NCBI GenBank assembly: GCA_050697275.1
Contig: JBOGZI010000160.1
Coordinates: 1-42,845, forward strand
Origin: JBOGZI01 sp050697275
Lineage (GTDB): Bacteria > Actinomycetota > Thermoleophilia > Solirubrobacterales > 70-9
Direction of reading: 5' to 3'
Length of the DNA stretch: 42,845 bases
The notes under the pieces are model-generated. The model made no database searches and was not told the origin of the DNA. It saw only the letters and a list, made by a program, of their open reading frames with translations. How positions within the stretch are numbered: position 1 is the first letter of the stretch; every line of letters starts with the position of its first letter. Both the position numbers and the translations under genes were made by a program. Below, piece by piece: positions 41,691 to 42,845 of the stretch.

Positions 41691-42845
41691 GTGGGCGCCA
41701 CGGATGCATCCGCCCGCCGCCGGAAGTGGTGGGGGTGGGGATACGAGGACCAGCAGGCGGACCGGGCGACGCTCGAGGGGATCGCCGCGGGGGTTCGTGA
41801 CCGTCTCGGCTTCGAGGTCTCGGAGATCGAGGATCCCGTCCCGCTCGAGGCGATCGAGCTGCCCGAGCCGCGGCTGCGCGCGCCGGAGGAGCTGGCCGAC
41901 ATGTTCTCGGCCGGCCGCTACGAGCGCGTCGCCCACGCGCTCGGCAAGGCCTATCGCGACGTGGTGCGCGGCTTTCGCGGAGAGTTCGCCAACCCCCCCG
42001 ATCTGGTCGCATACCCGCGCTCGCCCGAGGACGTCGACGCCGTCCTCAACTACTGCGTCGATGCGGGCGCGGCGGCGATCCCCTATGGCGGCGGCACCAG
42101 CGTCGTCGGAGGGGTCGAGCCGCGGATGCGAGACGAGTACCCCGCGGTGGTCTCAATCGACCTCGGCCGGATGAACCGCGTGCTCGAGGTGGACGCGACC
42201 TCGCAGGCGGCCCGGATCCAGGCGGGGGCCACCGGGCCGGAGCTCGAGGAGCAGCTGCGCGAGCACGGGCTCACCCTGCGCCACTTCCCGCAGTCGTTCG
42301 AGTACTCGACCCTGGGCGGCTGGATCGCGACTCGGGCCGGCGGGCACTTCGCGACGCTCTACACCCACATCGACGACCTGGTGGAGTCGGTGCGGGCGAT
42401 CACCCCGGCCGGGGAGTGGCGCAGCCGGCGGCTGCCCGGCTCCGGCGCCGGCCCCAGCCCCGATCGGATGCTGATCGGCTCCGAGGGGATCCTCGGGGTG
42501 ATCGTCGAGGCCTGGATGCGGGTGCGCGAGCGCCCCACCCACAAGCTCAGCTGCGGGGTCGCCTTCGACGACTTCGCGGCGGGCGCCGAGGCGGTGCGCG
42601 AGATCTCCCAGTCCGATCTGCATCCCTCCAACTGCCGGCTGCTGGACGCGATCGAGTCGGAGACGACCTCGGCCGGCCCGCCCGGGAAGTCCCTGCTCGT
42701 GCTCGGCTTCGAGTCCGCCCACCATCCCGTCGACGGGCCGATGCAGCTCGCTCTCGAGGCGGCGCGCGGCCACGGCGGCGAGCCCGGCGAGCTCAAGGGG
42801 GGCGGCGGCACGGGCGGCGACGCTGACCGGTCCGGTCGCCAGGCC
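41691..42845 (+). CDS. FAD-linked oxidase, alkyl-DHAP synthase-like (partial)
   Basis: The frame is open from GTG 41691 to the end of the window (385 codons, no stop), so the C-terminus is missing. RKWWGWGYEDQ at the N-terminus is typical of bacterial alkyl-DHAP synthase-like oxidases. A PCMH/FAD_binding_4 domain follows: DLVAYPRSPEDVDAVLNYC, PYGGGTSVVGGVEP (131-144), SFEYSTLGGWIATRAGGHF, and RMLIGSEGILGVIVEAWMRV. These flavoproteins catalyse ether-lipid formation or oxidise hydroxy acids. TAGGGT lies 10 bases upstream of the GTG and there is no Shine-Dalgarno. The nearby acyl-CoA reductase-like gene would supply fatty alcohol for an ether lipid, an attractive but unproven link. Confidence 0.87.
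   Translation, partial: MGATDASARRRKWWGWGYEDQQADRATLEGIAAGVRDRLGFEVSEIEDPVPLEAIELPEPRLRAPEELADMFSAGRYERVAHALGKAYRDVVRGFRGEFANPPDLVAYPRSPEDVDAVLNYCVDAGAAAIPYGGGTSVVGGVEPRMRDEYPAVVSIDLGRMNRVLEVDATSQAARIQAGATGPELEEQLREHGLTLRHFPQSFEYSTLGGWIATRAGGHFATLYTHIDDLVESVRAITPAGEWRSRRLPGSGAGPSPDRMLIGSEGILGVIVEAWMRVRERPTHKLSCGVAFDDFAAGAEAVREISQSDLHPSNCRLLDAIESETTSAGPPGKSLLVLGFESAHHPVDGPMQLALEAARGHGGEPGELKGGGGTGGDADRSGRQA

Overview
The window comes from a high-G+C Gram-positive-type bacterium. Several features point to Actinomycetota, most likely the Thermoleophilia/Solirubrobacterales branch: a 2-oxoglutarate dehydrogenase with E2 and E1 fused in one chain, c-di-AMP riboswitches in front of NlpC/P60 cell-wall hydrolases, PucR- and sigma-B/F-type regulators, many GTG/TTG starts, and many genes that look leaderless. 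The placement is inference from gene content. No tRNA, rRNA, CRISPR array, prophage or insertion sequence was recognised.

Layout. 1-4.4 kb: end of a membrane glycosyltransferase-like gene, a ferritin, an enolase-superfamily protein, a flavodoxin-fold oxidoreductase and a secreted protein with a very basic segment. 4.6-7.1 kb: arginine decarboxylase and agmatinase (arginine to agmatine to putrescine), with a 29-codon leader-like ORF. 7.4-10.2 kb: a stress-regulation block with a basic Rho_N-like protein, a sigma-B/F-family factor, an RsbW-like kinase and an RsbV-like antagonist. The divergent intergenic region carries two sigma-B/F-type promoter matches facing opposite ways. 10.4-16.2 kb: a catabolic operon of class III aminotransferase, PucR regulator, a tiny ORF made of a 57-bp tandem repeat, alanine dehydrogenase and gamma-aminobutyraldehyde dehydrogenase. 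It fits putrescine (or another omega-amine) oxidation with alanine as the amino carrier. 16.2-17.3 kb: AzlCD amino-acid exporter. 17.4-18.96 kb: two tandem NlpC/P60 paralogues, each behind its own c-di-AMP riboswitch. 19-28.5 kb: an SDR, aconitase, a DUF3817 membrane protein, two small zinc-ribbon proteins and a 1460-residue 2-oxoglutarate dehydrogenase fusion that keeps two lipoyl domains and an E3-binding domain. 28.5-30.5 kb: a two-domain SDR resembling mycobacterial fatty acyl-CoA reductases.

30.57-41.7 kb is a surface-glycan locus. It has an ABC polysaccharide exporter with ATPase and permease fused, five glycosyltransferase-2 genes (one fused to a nucleotidyltransferase), a sulfotransferase and an HprK-like P-loop protein. 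A patch at about 32.3-34.9 kb is a scar of rearrangement: a deleted BKACE (DUF849) remnant, a membrane-protein tail, two GT2 genes of visibly lower G+C and a frameshifted GT2 remnant on the opposite strand. The window ends inside an FAD-linked oxidase of the alkyl-DHAP synthase family.

The strongest leads for new biology are the GT2-nucleotidyltransferase/sulfotransferase/HprK-like glycan cluster with its fused exporter, the 57-bp repeat ORF that bridges pucR and ald by stop/start overlaps, the complete E2-E1 fusion, and the recurring leaderless promoter pattern.
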